From contig NZ_CP023278.1 in NCBI RefSeq assembly GCF_002896875.1, positions 1,922,001 through 1,986,000 of the forward strand: 64,000 nucleotides of DNA. The letters run 5' to 3'. The position numbers were made by a program, and so were the translations under genes. This stretch comes from Nostoc sp. CENA543 (GTDB lineage Bacteria > Cyanobacteriota > Cyanobacteriia > Cyanobacteriales > Nostocaceae). Positions 29,583 to 39,690 of the stretch are shown here, piece by piece (within the stretch, counting starts at the first letter, position 1; every line of letters starts with the position of its first letter). The notes beneath the pieces were generated by a model that did not search any database, was not told where the DNA came from, and saw nothing but the letters and a program-made list of their open reading frames with translations.

Positions 29583-31490
29583 GTGACTACACAGGAGCAA
29601 CTACACCAATGGCATGAACTAGCGCAACAATTGCGAATAGATAGTATTCGCGCCACAACCGTCGCTGGTTCAGGCCATCCTACTTCTTCCATGTCGCCAG
29701 CAGATATCATGGCGGTCTTGTTATCTAATTATCTCCACTACGATTTTGACAATCCCCACAACCCGAATAACGATCGCTTGATTTTCTCGAAGGGACACGC
29801 TGCACCGTTGCTTTATTCCATGTATAAGGCTGCGGGAGTCATCACCGATGCAGAATTACTATCGTTACGAAAATTAGGAAGTCGCCTAGAAGGTCATCCC
29901 ACACCGATTTTGCCTTGGGTGGATGTCGCCACAGGTTCATTAGGTCAAGGATTACCCATCGGTGTAGGGTTAGCATTAGCAGGAAAGTATTTAGACCAGC
30001 TACCTTATAATGTCTGGGTGTTGCTGGGTGATAGTGAAACGGCGGAAGGCTCTATCTGGGAAGCTTTTGACCATGCGGCTCACTATACTTTAGATAACCT
30101 CATTGCCATTATCGATGTCAATCGTCTTGGTCAACGGGGTCAGACAGAATTAGGCTGGAACACCCAAGCCTACGCTAACCGCGCTAGAGCCTTTGGTTGG
30201 CAAGCAATTGAGATAGATGGTCATGATTTGACAGCGATTTATCAAGCTTTGAGTGCGGCTGTGAGTATTAACGATCGCCCGACTGTCATTATTGCCCGCA
30301 CAAAGAAGGGTAGAGGTGTCACTTCTTTGGAAAATTTAGGCGGTTGGCATGGTAAAACCTTAAAACCTGATGCCGAAAAACAAGCGATCGCTGAATTAGG
30401 TGGTGAACGCCATATTACTATTCATGTCAGCAACCCAGAATCACAAGCACAGCCCGTCACCATTGCTACACCCCAACCCTTACACCTACCAACCTACGAA
30501 AAAGGTGCAAAAGTCGCCACTCGCCGCGCCTATGGTGATGCGTTGACAGCCTTGGGCGCAGCACAACCGCAGGTAGTTGCCCTTGATGCCGAAGTCAGCA
30601 ATTCTACTTACGCTGAAGATTTCGCAGAAGCCTTCCCAGAACGCTACTTTGAGATGTACATTGCCGAACAGCAAATGGTAGCGGCGGCTGTGGGTTTGCA
30701 GGTAAGAAATTACAAGCCCTTTGCTTCTAGTTTTGCAGCTTTTTTAACTCGTGCCTATGATTTTGTGCGGATGGCGGCCGTCTCCCGTGCCAATATCAAA
30801 TTAGTCGGTTCTCATGCAGGTGTGTCTATTGGTCAAGATGGGGCTTCCCAGATGGGATTAGAAGATTTAGCGGCTTTTCGGGCTGTTTGTGGTAGCACGG
30901 TACTCTATCCCAGCGATGCCAATCAGACTGCAAAATTAGTAGAACAAATGAGCGATCGCAATGGTATAGTTTACCTCCGCACCACACGAGAAAGTACACC
31001 AGTTATTTACAGTGCCGAGGAAGAATTCCCCATTGGTGGCAGTAAAGTTATTCGTAGTTCCGACCAAGACCAAGCAACAGTAATTGGTGCGGGAATTACC
31101 CTCCACGAAGCCCTCAAAGCTTATGATCGTCTCAAAACCGAAGGGATCACAGTCCGCATCATCGATGCTTACTCCGTCAAACCAATTGATGTCCCAACCC
31201 TACATCAAGCCGCCCACGATACCGAAGGTAATTTAATAGTTGTGGAAGACCATTGGAGTGAAGGCGGATTAGGTGCAGCTGTGTTGGATGCTTTTGTAGG
31301 GAGTAGTAATATTTCCAGCTATGACGGGCCACAACTGCAAGTAATTAAGCTAGCAGTCTATGATCTGCCCACTTCCGGCACTCCCGCCGAATTACTCCAC
31401 GCCGCCAAAATAGATGCTGATGCCATTATCCAAGCAGTCAAAGCCCAAATCAGACAACCTATTGGAATCGCTTCTTCTGTCAGTTCGTAG
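29583..31490 (+). CDS. tkt: transketolase, short type
   Basis: This thiamine-diphosphate enzyme transfers two-carbon ketol units in the pentose phosphate and Calvin cycles. From GTG at 29583 the protein has 635 aa. It has a catalytic His in GSGHPTSSMSP, SKGHAAPLLY, the ThDP motif GDSETAEG...IIDVN, a Pyr domain with the acidic IAEQQMV and a C-terminal domain. I chose GTG because GGAG ends nine bases upstream; an in-frame TTG at 29562 lies in repeat DNA. The IRATTVAGSGHPTSS and SKGHAAP segments look closer to animal-type transketolases than to the about 670-aa plant/bacterial type, so this may be a second transketolase. Confidence 0.88.
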   Translation: MTTQEQLHQWHELAQQLRIDSIRATTVAGSGHPTSSMSPADIMAVLLSNYLHYDFDNPHNPNNDRLIFSKGHAAPLLYSMYKAAGVITDAELLSLRKLGSRLEGHPTPILPWVDVATGSLGQGLPIGVGLALAGKYLDQLPYNVWVLLGDSETAEGSIWEAFDHAAHYTLDNLIAIIDVNRLGQRGQTELGWNTQAYANRARAFGWQAIEIDGHDLTAIYQALSAAVSINDRPTVIIARTKKGRGVTSLENLGGWHGKTLKPDAEKQAIAELGGERHITIHVSNPESQAQPVTIATPQPLHLPTYEKGAKVATRRAYGDALTALGAAQPQVVALDAEVSNSTYAEDFAEAFPERYFEMYIAEQQMVAAAVGLQVRNYKPFASSFAAFLTRAYDFVRMAAVSRANIKLVGSHAGVSIGQDGASQMGLEDLAAFRAVCGSTVLYPSDANQTAKLVEQMSDRNGIVYLRTTRESTPVIYSAEEEFPIGGSKVIRSSDQDQATVIGAGITLHEALKAYDRLKTEGITVRIIDAYSVKPIDVPTLHQAAHDTEGNLIVVEDHWSEGGLGAAVLDAFVGSSNISSYDGPQLQVIKLAVYDLPTSGTPAELLHAAKIDADAIIQAVKAQIRQPIGIASSVSS

Positions 31491-31491
31491 T

Positions 31492-31548
31492 GAGTGGTGA
31501 GTGCTGTTAGCGGAAGCGGGGCGTTTAGCCCGTGCTGAGTGCTGAGTC
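31492..31548. repeat. 57-base dispersed repeat, copy 1
   Basis: The sequence around GCGGAAGCGGGGCGTTTAGC occurs again in inverted orientation at 54817-54872 with a single visible change. It starts at the transketolase stop codon. Confidence 0.85.
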
Positions 31549-31549
31549 A

Positions 31550-31640
31550 TAATGACTAATGACTAATGACTAATGACTAATGACTAATGACTAATGACTA
31601 ATGACTAATGACTAATGACCATTGACTAATGACCATTGAC
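31550..31640. repeat. STRR heptanucleotide run
   Basis: About a dozen tandem TAATGAC units, with some ATTGACC variants at the right end. It is the same unit as at 23090-23156. Confidence 0.9.
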
Positions 31641-31706
31641 TAAGACTTGGTCTTACGAACATTTTGTTGTATCTTTGGCAAAAGACTTTAGTAGCATGAT
31701 GTATCA

Positions 31707-33542
31707 ATGCCCCCAACATTTACAGTATCAGGGTTGACTCTAAGTATCTTGCCGTTACTTAGCGGTATGGATTTACCTGTGATGAAGGCGCAAGCTGTTG
31801 AAAATGCACCATCAGCTACCATTCTCCAAAATCATCAGGGAAACAATCTACCCTTGGGAGTTCCGCAATCTTTGAGTTATCCGGTTGGGGATGAGTTACT
31901 TTTGTCACAGCAATTACCACCACCACAGGATGTTCAACCACCTCTGTATCCTAATTTACCTCCTACCCAACCCATACAGCCTTTACCATCACCCGATCAA
32001 CTACTCCAACCTACCCCAGACACTCAACCGCAGCAACCCCCACCAGTAAATACTGTGCAAACTATTACAGTAGAAAGGTTTGAGGTGGTCGGTAGCACTG
32101 TGTTTAGTGCAGAAGAGTTAGCCAAGGTGACGGCTGAATTTACCAACAGACCTATTACTTTAGCCGAACTGTTTCAGGCGCGAACGAAAATCACGGAATT
32201 ATATGTCAACAAAGGTTACATTACCTCTGGTGCTTACATCCCACCCCAAGCCATTAAATCTGGCGTGATTAAAATTCAGGTGGTGGAAGGCAGATTAGAA
32301 GATATTCAAGTGACTGGAACCAGGCGACTCAATCCTAATTATGTCCGCAGTCGGTTAGCGATCGCCACTCAACCCCCCCTCAATCGAGACAAGTTGCTGG
32401 AAGCACTGCAACTGTTACAACTCAATCCCTTAATTGCCAATTTGTCGGCGGATTTGTCGGCTGGGGCGCGTCCAGGAACAAGTTTATTACAAGTGCAAAT
32501 CAAGGAAGCCAGAACTTTTAATACTCAACTCGCCCTAGATAACGGTCGTTCCCCTAGTGTGGGTAGTTTTCGCCGTCGCTTACAAGTCAACGAAGCCAAT
32601 CTATTAGGTTTAGGAGATGGTTTAAGTTTAGCTTATGCCAATACCGATGGTAGTAACACTTTTGATTTCAACTACACTTTACCAATCAATCCCCGCAACG
32701 GCACCATCAGTTTCAGTGTGGGGACTTCCGCTAGTAATGTAATTGAAGAACCTTTCAATATTCTTGATATTGAATCCGCTTCTCGTTACTATGAATTGAC
32801 ATTCCGCCAACCCCTAATACAAACTCCTACCCAAGAATTAGCTGTGGGACTGACAGCTTCACGCCGGGAAAGTGAAGCTACTTATATAGATGGTGCTAGA
32901 ATACCCTTCCCTTCCTTGGGTGCCGATGATAACGGCAGTACGCGCATATCTGCGTTACGCTTTTTCCAAGAATGGACGACTCGCAATAATCGCCAAGTCA
33001 TTGCTTTGCGATCGCAATTTAATCTTGGTATAGGTGCATTTAATGCCACCGTTAATCAAGATGCCCCTGATAGTCGGTTTTTCTCTTGGCAGGGACAAGC
33101 ACAATGGGCAAGGTTACTAGCACCAGATACCTTATTAATAGTACGTGCCAATACCCAATTAGCATCTCGCACCTTGTTACCCTTAGAACAGTTTGGTGTC
33201 GGTGGACTTGACAGTGTGCGCGGTTATCGTCAAGATTTTCTGCTGTCTGATAATGGTGCTTTTGCCTCCGCAGAAGTGCAAATACCTATTTTACGTCTCT
33301 CTCAATCCCGTGGTGGGTTGCAAATCGTACCTTTTGCTGATTTGGGGGTAGCCTGGAATAATTCCCGCAGCAATCCTGACCCTAATACCTTAGCATCAGT
33401 TGGGTTGGGCTTGCGTTGGTTTCAAGGCGATCGCTTCACTGCACGTCTAGACTGGGGCATCCCTCTTGTATCCGTTGACTCTCAAACCAACACTTGGCAA
33501 GAAAATGGGTTATATTTTTCTGTCCTTTATAATCCTTTTTAA
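31707..33542 (+). CDS. TpsB/ShlB-type outer-membrane transporter (POTRA + beta-barrel)
   Basis: This is the transporter half of a two-partner secretion system, exporting a large TpsA passenger or related protein across the outer membrane. The 611-aa protein has a weak N-terminal signal sequence, a Pro/Gln-rich segment at about residues 75-115, a POTRA domain at about 118-195 (FEVVGSTVFSAEEL), and a second region LEDIQVTGTRRLNPNYV. A 16-strand-type barrel follows to the C-terminus, including the conserved VRGY motif (GGLDSVRGY) and a terminal aromatic (LYNPF). No filamentous-haemagglutinin-like passenger is adjacent, so the substrate is elsewhere or the protein is orphan. Confidence 0.9.
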   Translation: MPPTFTVSGLTLSILPLLSGMDLPVMKAQAVENAPSATILQNHQGNNLPLGVPQSLSYPVGDELLLSQQLPPPQDVQPPLYPNLPPTQPIQPLPSPDQLLQPTPDTQPQQPPPVNTVQTITVERFEVVGSTVFSAEELAKVTAEFTNRPITLAELFQARTKITELYVNKGYITSGAYIPPQAIKSGVIKIQVVEGRLEDIQVTGTRRLNPNYVRSRLAIATQPPLNRDKLLEALQLLQLNPLIANLSADLSAGARPGTSLLQVQIKEARTFNTQLALDNGRSPSVGSFRRRLQVNEANLLGLGDGLSLAYANTDGSNTFDFNYTLPINPRNGTISFSVGTSASNVIEEPFNILDIESASRYYELTFRQPLIQTPTQELAVGLTASRRESEATYIDGARIPFPSLGADDNGSTRISALRFFQEWTTRNNRQVIALRSQFNLGIGAFNATVNQDAPDSRFFSWQGQAQWARLLAPDTLLIVRANTQLASRTLLPLEQFGVGGLDSVRGYRQDFLLSDNGAFASAEVQIPILRLSQSRGGLQIVPFADLGVAWNNSRSNPDPNTLASVGLGLRWFQGDRFTARLDWGIPLVSVDSQTNTWQENGLYFSVLYNPF

Positions 33543-33659
33543 TCTTTAAGAAAACTGTACCTACGTACCTACTTACTAATCGCAATTGCAGGATTGTTTG
33601 CTGCATTAATCCTTCATGAACTTCTCCAGAAATTTTGCAGTTTTCGCGTTTAAATTAGA

Positions 33660-33703
33660 CCAATTCTCCAAAATTAGGCAACAGATGCAAAGCTGGAAAC
33701 TTA
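33660..33703. repeat. dispersed repeat, copy 2
   Basis: This is the second copy of the 44-base element at 29345-29388 (CAATTCTCCAAAATTAGGCA and onward), in the same orientation. Confidence 0.75.
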
Positions 33704-34555
33704 GCGTACCACTTTGCTACGCAACGCTACAGCGAAGGTGGAAGCAAGCTACGCGTAGCGTCTCGTAGAGAAGACAGTCAATCTAAAATTGATTGACCGC
33801 TCATTTTTTATGTTTAATAGTTAACAGTCAATATCATAAATACTAAATTTATAGTTTCCACAGGTTGACAGCATTTCTACTGCTGCCAGTAATTGCGGTT
33901 ATTCACTTCTTCAAGGTTAATTGTACTCGTGATCAAAGGAGAAGGTTGCAGTTTGAATAGTATGAATACGGTTGAAGTGAGATTAATTACAAATAAACTT
34001 CACATTGCAGCTAAAATTAAGGACAAACTACTTAAGTGATAAATTAGTCTAATTGCATTTATCTAAAATGATATTAATCTGTATAATCATCTTTTTTTAT
34101 CTTCTAAAATCTATCTTCAGCAGTATTTACAATAGCGATATTTTATTGATTGTATAGTTGCTATTTAGAGACAATTTTATCCTCGTAAAGAGCAGTAGTG
34201 AATTATGAAACATTACCAAACAATAAAATTCCGTAAAGTTACCATGTATAATTTCAATCTTTTATTTTTATAGTGTATAATCAGGCAAGAATCAAAAAAA
34301 TAAAAATTATTCAACTGCTAAAGGTAGAGAATTGGTTTGTTCAAAGGGAAAAGATTGACAAAACTAATTTATGATAAAACTAGCTAGCCAATGAGCAAAT
34401 TACTGACACATAATGTCCCCTTAGTAAAAACAACAGTTTCCTCACAGACTGTTGTGATTTCAGGCTGATAGCTTGTCCGGTAAGTTTCAGCTAAACACCG
34501 ATTGAAATATATATCAGTAATCTATAGAGTTCATTTAATTGTTGAACAAAACTCC

Positions 34556-34569
34556 GTACTGTTCCCTAC
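34556..34569 (+). promoter_or_regulatory. possible NtcA box (GTA-N8-TAC)
   Basis: A GTA-N8-TAC match lies about 90 bases before the GGDEF/EAL gene start. A TAAATA-like hexamer follows at the right distance (about 22 bases) but does not fully match TAN3T. A chance match is quite possible. Confidence 0.27.
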
Positions 34570-34657
34570 TAAAGTCAGTATATTCAGTAATTAAATAAAA
34601 TTTATATATAGTTTTGTAATTTTAAAATTTAAAGACATGAGCGTGTGAGGCAGGGTG

Positions 34658-37297
34658 ATGTCTGGTAACGAGAGAGAAAAAATACGTCATCTATTAGTTG
34701 TTCAAGACTTACAAGGGCAACGTACCATTATCCTGCACGAAGCTACATACTCTATAGGAAGGCACAGCAGTAACGCCATTATCCTTTACTCTCGTTCAGT
34801 TTCCAGGCAACATGCGATTTTACTGCGCGTCACCGTACCAGGAACTGAACAATACGGTTTCCGAATTATTGATGGTAACTTCAAAGGACAAGGCAGCACC
34901 AATGGTTTAATCGTCAATGGGGAAAGATGCGTCTCTCATAATCTCAGACACGGAGACATTATTCACTTTGGCAGTAATCAAGCTCAAGCTAAGTATTATG
35001 CGATTTCTAATCTTTCCGAAGAAGCCTTAAATGAATCAGTTAATGCAGACAATTTATCTGATTTCCTCACCGAACAGTCCCAACCTGTCACACCATTTCA
35101 CACCCTAGTAGTAGATCCGAACTTTGAAGGGGCGAGTGATGCAGCATTGGCGCGTTTGGCTTCTTTTCCAGAGATGATTCCCAATCCCATTATTGAAACC
35201 GATTTAGAAGGAAACTTAACTTATCTGAATCCGGCGGCGACAGTCAAATTTCCACGACTCAGGGAGATGGGAAAGGAACACCCCATTCTGGAAGGGATAT
35301 TAACGGAAGTACAAAACCGCAAAGTTAACTCCTTTGTGCGGGAAGTGCAATTTGGACAGGAAGTGTTTGAACAATCAGTACATTTTTTGGCGGAAAGTGA
35401 TTTAATTAGAACTTACATTATCAGAGATATTACAGAGCAGAAACAAGCCGAACTGGAACTTTACCAACGCGATCGCTTGTTAGAAGCTGTAGCTAGGGCA
35501 GCTAATTACTTACTGGGAGAAATGGACTATGAAACTGGAGTAGACAAAGCTTTAGCTGTCTTAGGTGAAGCAGCAAAAGTAGATCGGGCTTATCTGTTTA
35601 AAAACCATTTTCATCCCCTCACTGGCGAGATAGCTGTCAGTCTGCAATGTGAATGGACGCGTTTTCCTCTGCCGACTTCGCGACACCACTGGCAAAATCA
35701 ACTTTATGAGTTACCAGCCCTATCTCGTTGGTATACAGTTCTATCTAACGGACAATTGATTAACGGGATTACCAAAGACTTTCCCGCTAACGAACAGGGA
35801 ATACTTCTGCGAGACGGAATTCAATCCTTATTGTTAGTACCCCTGCGCCTAGATGAGCAGTTTTGTGGTTTCTTGGGATTAGCAGATTGTACCCAAGAAA
35901 GAATTTGGTCTCAACATGAAGAATCTGCACTGTTAACAATGGCAGCTAGTATTAGCGGTGCATGGCAACGTCAGCAGGTAGAAGAAAAAATCCGCTATCA
36001 AGCCCTCCATGACTTATTGACTGGATTACCCAACCGCTTGCTATTTGATGAACTACTAGGGAAAGCCCTCGCCAATGCCACACGCTCTAACGAAAGTTTA
36101 GCCGTAATTTTCTTAGACTTAGACCGCTTTAAAATTATTAATGATACTTTAGGACATACTTTAGGCGATCGCTTGCTGCAAAGTGTCGCCCAAAGATTAC
36201 AAACCTCCCTCAGAAGTGGCGATACTGTTGCCCGTTGGGGAGGAGATGAATTTACGATTCTGCTACCGCGAATTCACTTTTTAGAAGAAGTCACCCAGGT
36301 AGCCTGGAGAATTTTAAAAGCTTTTGAGAATGTATTTTATTTAGAAGGCCATGAACTTTACGTCAGTGCTAGCTTGGGGATTGCTTTATTAGATGAACAC
36401 AGCCCCGATGCAGAAACCTTAATTCAGCACGCCGATACTGCCTTATATCATGCCAAAGACGAAGGGCGCAATAACTATCAGTTTTACACCACATCATTAA
36501 GTGCCAAAACTCCCGATATTTTAAATCTGGATAAAAATTTACGCTATGCCCTAGAACGAGGAGAATTCACAGTTTACTATCAACCCCAAATTAATCTTTA
36601 CAGCGAACAAATTACTGGTATGGAAGCATTGTTACGCTGGCAACATTCAGAAATGGGCATAGTAGCACCCAGTGTTTTTATTCCCCTAGCAGAAGAAAGC
36701 GGATTAATTGTCACGATTGGGGAATGGGTACTGAGAACAGCTTGCCAACAAAATCGGGCTTGGCAAGATGCTGGCTTTAATCCTTTAATTATTGCTGTGA
36801 ACCTATCGCCTAAACAGTTTCGCCAACCCAACTTAGTGGAAACAGTCGCCCAAATCCTAGCAGAAACAGGACTAGAACCACAATATCTAGAGTTAGAAAT
36901 CACCGAATCAACCGCAATTGAGGATATAGAATTTACCAAAAAGGTACTCTACGATTTAGAAGCAATGGGAGTACATCTATCAATTGATGACTTTGGCACT
37001 GGTCATTCTTCCCTCTCCAGATTACAACTATTACCACTGCATAACCTCAAAATTGACAGTTCTTTTATTCGTGAGTTAACAACAGATACTAGAGTTGCCC
37101 ATATTGTCAAAGCTATTGTTACGTTGGGGAGAAGTTTGGGTTTAAAACTCACCGCCGAAGGAGTAGAAAAACAAGAGGAAATAGACTTCTTAAAATCTAT
37201 TCATTGTGAAGATGTCCAAGGCTTCTATTTTCATCGGCCACTATCTGCGGAGAAAGCCACAGAAGTTCTCCAGCGTAAAAGCGGAAGGAGTCAATAA
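34658..37297 (+). CDS. FHA-PAS-GAF-GGDEF-EAL cyclic-di-GMP protein
   Basis: This cytoplasmic signalling protein combines phosphothreonine recognition with cyclic-di-GMP turnover. The FHA domain lies at about residues 15-105 (GRHSSNAII...SRSVSRQHA, with the conserved Arg/Ser/His). A PAS-like domain spans about 165-265 and a GAF domain about 275-440. The diguanylate cyclase motif GGDEF is intact at 528-532, and the phosphodiesterase EAL motif at 656-658 is followed by an acidic ITES segment and IDDFGTGHSS. Both catalytic signatures look intact, so the protein could both make and degrade the second messenger. I chose ATG at 34658, with GAGG seven bases upstream. Confidence 0.93.
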   Translation: MSGNEREKIRHLLVVQDLQGQRTIILHEATYSIGRHSSNAIILYSRSVSRQHAILLRVTVPGTEQYGFRIIDGNFKGQGSTNGLIVNGERCVSHNLRHGDIIHFGSNQAQAKYYAISNLSEEALNESVNADNLSDFLTEQSQPVTPFHTLVVDPNFEGASDAALARLASFPEMIPNPIIETDLEGNLTYLNPAATVKFPRLREMGKEHPILEGILTEVQNRKVNSFVREVQFGQEVFEQSVHFLAESDLIRTYIIRDITEQKQAELELYQRDRLLEAVARAANYLLGEMDYETGVDKALAVLGEAAKVDRAYLFKNHFHPLTGEIAVSLQCEWTRFPLPTSRHHWQNQLYELPALSRWYTVLSNGQLINGITKDFPANEQGILLRDGIQSLLLVPLRLDEQFCGFLGLADCTQERIWSQHEESALLTMAASISGAWQRQQVEEKIRYQALHDLLTGLPNRLLFDELLGKALANATRSNESLAVIFLDLDRFKIINDTLGHTLGDRLLQSVAQRLQTSLRSGDTVARWGGDEFTILLPRIHFLEEVTQVAWRILKAFENVFYLEGHELYVSASLGIALLDEHSPDAETLIQHADTALYHAKDEGRNNYQFYTTSLSAKTPDILNLDKNLRYALERGEFTVYYQPQINLYSEQITGMEALLRWQHSEMGIVAPSVFIPLAEESGLIVTIGEWVLRTACQQNRAWQDAGFNPLIIAVNLSPKQFRQPNLVETVAQILAETGLEPQYLELEITESTAIEDIEFTKKVLYDLEAMGVHLSIDDFGTGHSSLSRLQLLPLHNLKIDSSFIRELTTDTRVAHIVKAIVTLGRSLGLKLTAEGVEKQEEIDFLKSIHCEDVQGFYFHRPLSAEKATEVLQRKSGRSQ

Positions 37298-37464
37298 AGG
37301 ACTTTCAACTGAGAAAATATTCTCTTGCTGTGTAGGTAAGGGAGGAGGGGGAGAAACAGTTGTGTGAAGTCGAGAAATAGGGATAATTTATTTTTTGGAT
37401 TTTCCTAATTTGTTGACTGATAAAGTATTGAAGTTAGTCCACTCTACCCCCTGCTCCCTGCTCT

Positions 37465-38019
37465 CTACCTATTCTTCCGTCCTCTTCCTACCTCCTGTTT
37501 TACCGTCGGTAAAATTTCAAATTCAAAATTACCCACAAGACGGTTATCAACATATACGTGAATTGTATGTTTACCTGGGGGATCTCCAGGTGCGATCGTC
37601 CAAAAATTCTCAATCACTCCGTTTTTGGCTAACTGGGTGCGATGGGAAATCGCCTCAGTACCATCAGGTGATAATTTAAAGTTTTCACCGTTATCTGTAG
37701 CCCAAGTTTCTGGCGGTTTGGGTAGTCGGATAACTTCTCGCCATGTGACTTCACCCTGAACATTTTGCAGTTGAATTCGCCAGCCATATCTACTACCTTC
37801 CTCTAGCACCACTTTGGTGGTAGGAGTAAAGTGAAATGTGCCTTGAGAGTCAATTTTGGCAACACCAAATTCAGCTTTACTAACTTCAATCTGTGGGATT
37901 TTGTTTAACTGAGACTGAGAGGGTGTTTTGGTGTTATTGGCGAAAACTGAGGGATGATCAACTATCCCAGATATCAGCAAAGAAGAAGTAAGTACAAATG
38001 TTGCAGCCCAAATTCTCAT
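37465..38019 (-). CDS. exported protein, DUF3859-like
   Basis: From ATG at 38019 the product has 184 aa. A signal peptide (IWAATFVLTSSLLISGI, likely cut near VFA) is followed by a beta-rich domain with EVSKAEFG, TTKVVLEEGSRYGWRIQ and a C-terminal GKHTIHVYVDNRLVGNFEFEI segment, resembling DUF3859. The C-terminal tail is basic (VGRGRKNR). The function is unknown. A TTG two codons earlier is an alternative start. Confidence 0.7.
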   Translation of the reverse strand: MRIWAATFVLTSSLLISGIVDHPSVFANNTKTPSQSQLNKIPQIEVSKAEFGVAKIDSQGTFHFTPTTKVVLEEGSRYGWRIQLQNVQGEVTWREVIRLPKPPETWATDNGENFKLSPDGTEAISHRTQLAKNGVIENFWTIAPGDPPGKHTIHVYVDNRLVGNFEFEILPTVKQEVGRGRKNR

Positions 38020-38174
38020 GAGCAAAATTTTTTTTGGTGAGTTACTGGTACTTATTCAACTACTTTTTGTCCCCTTCCGGTAGGGCGTTTATTGATTTTG
38101 ATCATTCTTGTCCCATCCGAAAATCAAGTGAGTGTGCTTGATGTTAATAGATAATACTTACGTGGTTGAATTAT

Positions 38175-39155
38175 ATGAGTCAACGCATAGCCTTAATTGT
38201 GGCGATCGCTACTTTAGTGATTTTAGGATTACTGTCATTATTTCCTTACATTGCCTGGTCTTGGCCGCTAGAGTTAATTAGCCATTTTCGCTACCAATAT
38301 TTTATTTTATCATTGTTAGCCACTATCATTTTATTTATTTTATGGCGAATTAGATATCTGAAGCACAAAATATTATTTCTCACTGCTATATTATTACTGG
38401 GCATTAATTTAGTTGAAGTATTGCCTTGGTATTTACCCCACAATCAACAAATCACTACTCATGCAGCTAAACCATTACGGGTTTTATCTTTTAATTTAAA
38501 TATTCAAAATCATGACCAGGATAAAATCGTCGATTTAGTTACAGATAGCCAAGCTGACATAGCCTTATTGTTAGAAATTGATCAACAAGCTTTTAGTATA
38601 ATTCAGCCCCAGTTAAAACCCAGTTTTCCCTATACTTTTAGAAGTCCAGGTGGCGGGTTAGCTCTTTTTAGTAAGTTTCCTATCCAAGATGCTAGGGCTG
38701 ATAACTTCAATAAAAAAGCTAAACATAATTTAGTAGCCAACTTAGCAATAGATAACCAATCAATTACATTTATTGGTACTCATCCATTAGTGCCAGTCAA
38801 ACCAGCAAATTTTCATAGTCGCAATCTCCAGTTAGCTGCTATTGCTGAATATATTCAAAATATAAATCAGCCGTTGATTTTAGCAGGAGATTTTAATTTA
38901 ACACCTTGGTCGCCTTATTACCGTAGATTTGTCAATAAAACTAAGTTACATAACACTCGCTTAGGTTTTGGTATTTTACCTAGCTGGCCAAGACCTGCAA
39001 ATCATGTTAATTTCCCCCATTGGTTAATTCCCATAATCAATATTCCAATTGACCACTGCTTTGTAAGTAAACACTTGCAAGTGGCAAGAACATATACAGG
39101 AGGCAATGCCAATTCTGATCATGCAGCTTTGATTACAGAATTAGTTTTACCTTAG
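38175..39155 (+). CDS. endonuclease/exonuclease/phosphatase-family membrane protein
   Basis: The 326-aa protein has three N-terminal membrane helices (about residues 5-28, 40-60, 68-88). An EEP-fold catalytic domain follows with VLSFNLNIQNHDQDKI, LLLEID, GTHPLVP, AGDFNLTPWSPYY and the final SDHAALITEL. The Asp/Asn and His residues typical of the fold are present, so a phosphoesterase activity is likely; the substrate could be a nucleic acid, a phosphoinositide or sphingomyelin-like lipid. I used the ATG at 38175; a TTG three codons earlier also fits. Confidence 0.85.
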   Translation: MSQRIALIVAIATLVILGLLSLFPYIAWSWPLELISHFRYQYFILSLLATIILFILWRIRYLKHKILFLTAILLLGINLVEVLPWYLPHNQQITTHAAKPLRVLSFNLNIQNHDQDKIVDLVTDSQADIALLLEIDQQAFSIIQPQLKPSFPYTFRSPGGGLALFSKFPIQDARADNFNKKAKHNLVANLAIDNQSITFIGTHPLVPVKPANFHSRNLQLAAIAEYIQNINQPLILAGDFNLTPWSPYYRRFVNKTKLHNTRLGFGILPSWPRPANHVNFPHWLIPIINIPIDHCFVSKHLQVARTYTGGNANSDHAALITELVLP

Positions 39156-39309
39156 AAAATGCTGAGATATTTGCTTGATAATTTTCAGGAAAATAACATT
39201 CAGTTGAGTTAAGTTAATAATGGAGAATATCACAAATATTTCTGTTATAACTAGACTGAATCAAAGTTAGAAATTCGGGTTTTGTAATTTTTGGTAGCTG
39301 AGGTTATTT

Positions 39310-39690
39310 ATGAAATACTTTTATATCAGCTTAGTCTGTCTTGTGAGTGCGATCGCAGTTAGCCCAAGTGCCTATGCTAACGAAGAAAATCCCCAGGAAA
39401 TGGTGAGTGAACGTCATGAAGCCGCGACTTTGTTAACAGAACCAGTCAGCATCAATAGTCAGTGGCATCATGGCAATAACCTGCAAAATACTGCCACTTC
39501 CATTTCAGTCGCACAAGATCCACAATGTCAATCCTTAAACCCCTTAGAATTTCTCGAAAATCCTGATGCTATTGTGAAAAAATGCCAAGAGTTACGCAAT
39601 AATCAAATCATACAACGAACGGAACCCGTTGAGTATCTCAAGGTTCCTCGTCTAGATTCTGGCTTAAAGCTAACTGTGACTAAATTTTAA
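39310..39690 (+). CDS. small exported protein whose 3' end lies in the element attachment repeat
   Basis: The 126-aa product has a clear signal peptide (YFYISLVCLVSAIAVSPSAYA, cut likely after AYA) and a mature part with two cysteines (DPQCQSL, KKCQEL) and no recognised domain. A GAGG ribosome site precedes the ATG. Its last eight codons and stop lie in the 130-bp repeat at 39667-39796. The same codons recur at the right end of the element, so excision or insertion leaves this gene unchanged. Before insertion its 3' end would have overlapped that of the YdcF gene tail-to-tail by 11 bases. Confidence 0.72.
   Translation: MKYFYISLVCLVSAIAVSPSAYANEENPQEMVSERHEAATLLTEPVSINSQWHHGNNLQNTATSISVAQDPQCQSLNPLEFLENPDAIVKKCQELRNNQIIQRTEPVEYLKVPRLDSGLKLTVTKF

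Larger units (their letters stand above)
33543..34657. other. 1.1-kb AT-rich spacer with dispersed repeats
   Basis: Positions 33660-33703 repeat the 29345 element, and 33737-33767 hold the GCTACGCGTAGC palindrome module in the opposite orientation to 29495-29523. From about 33850 to 34550 the DNA is AT-rich with no supported gene on either strand. A small RNA cannot be excluded. Confidence 0.55.
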
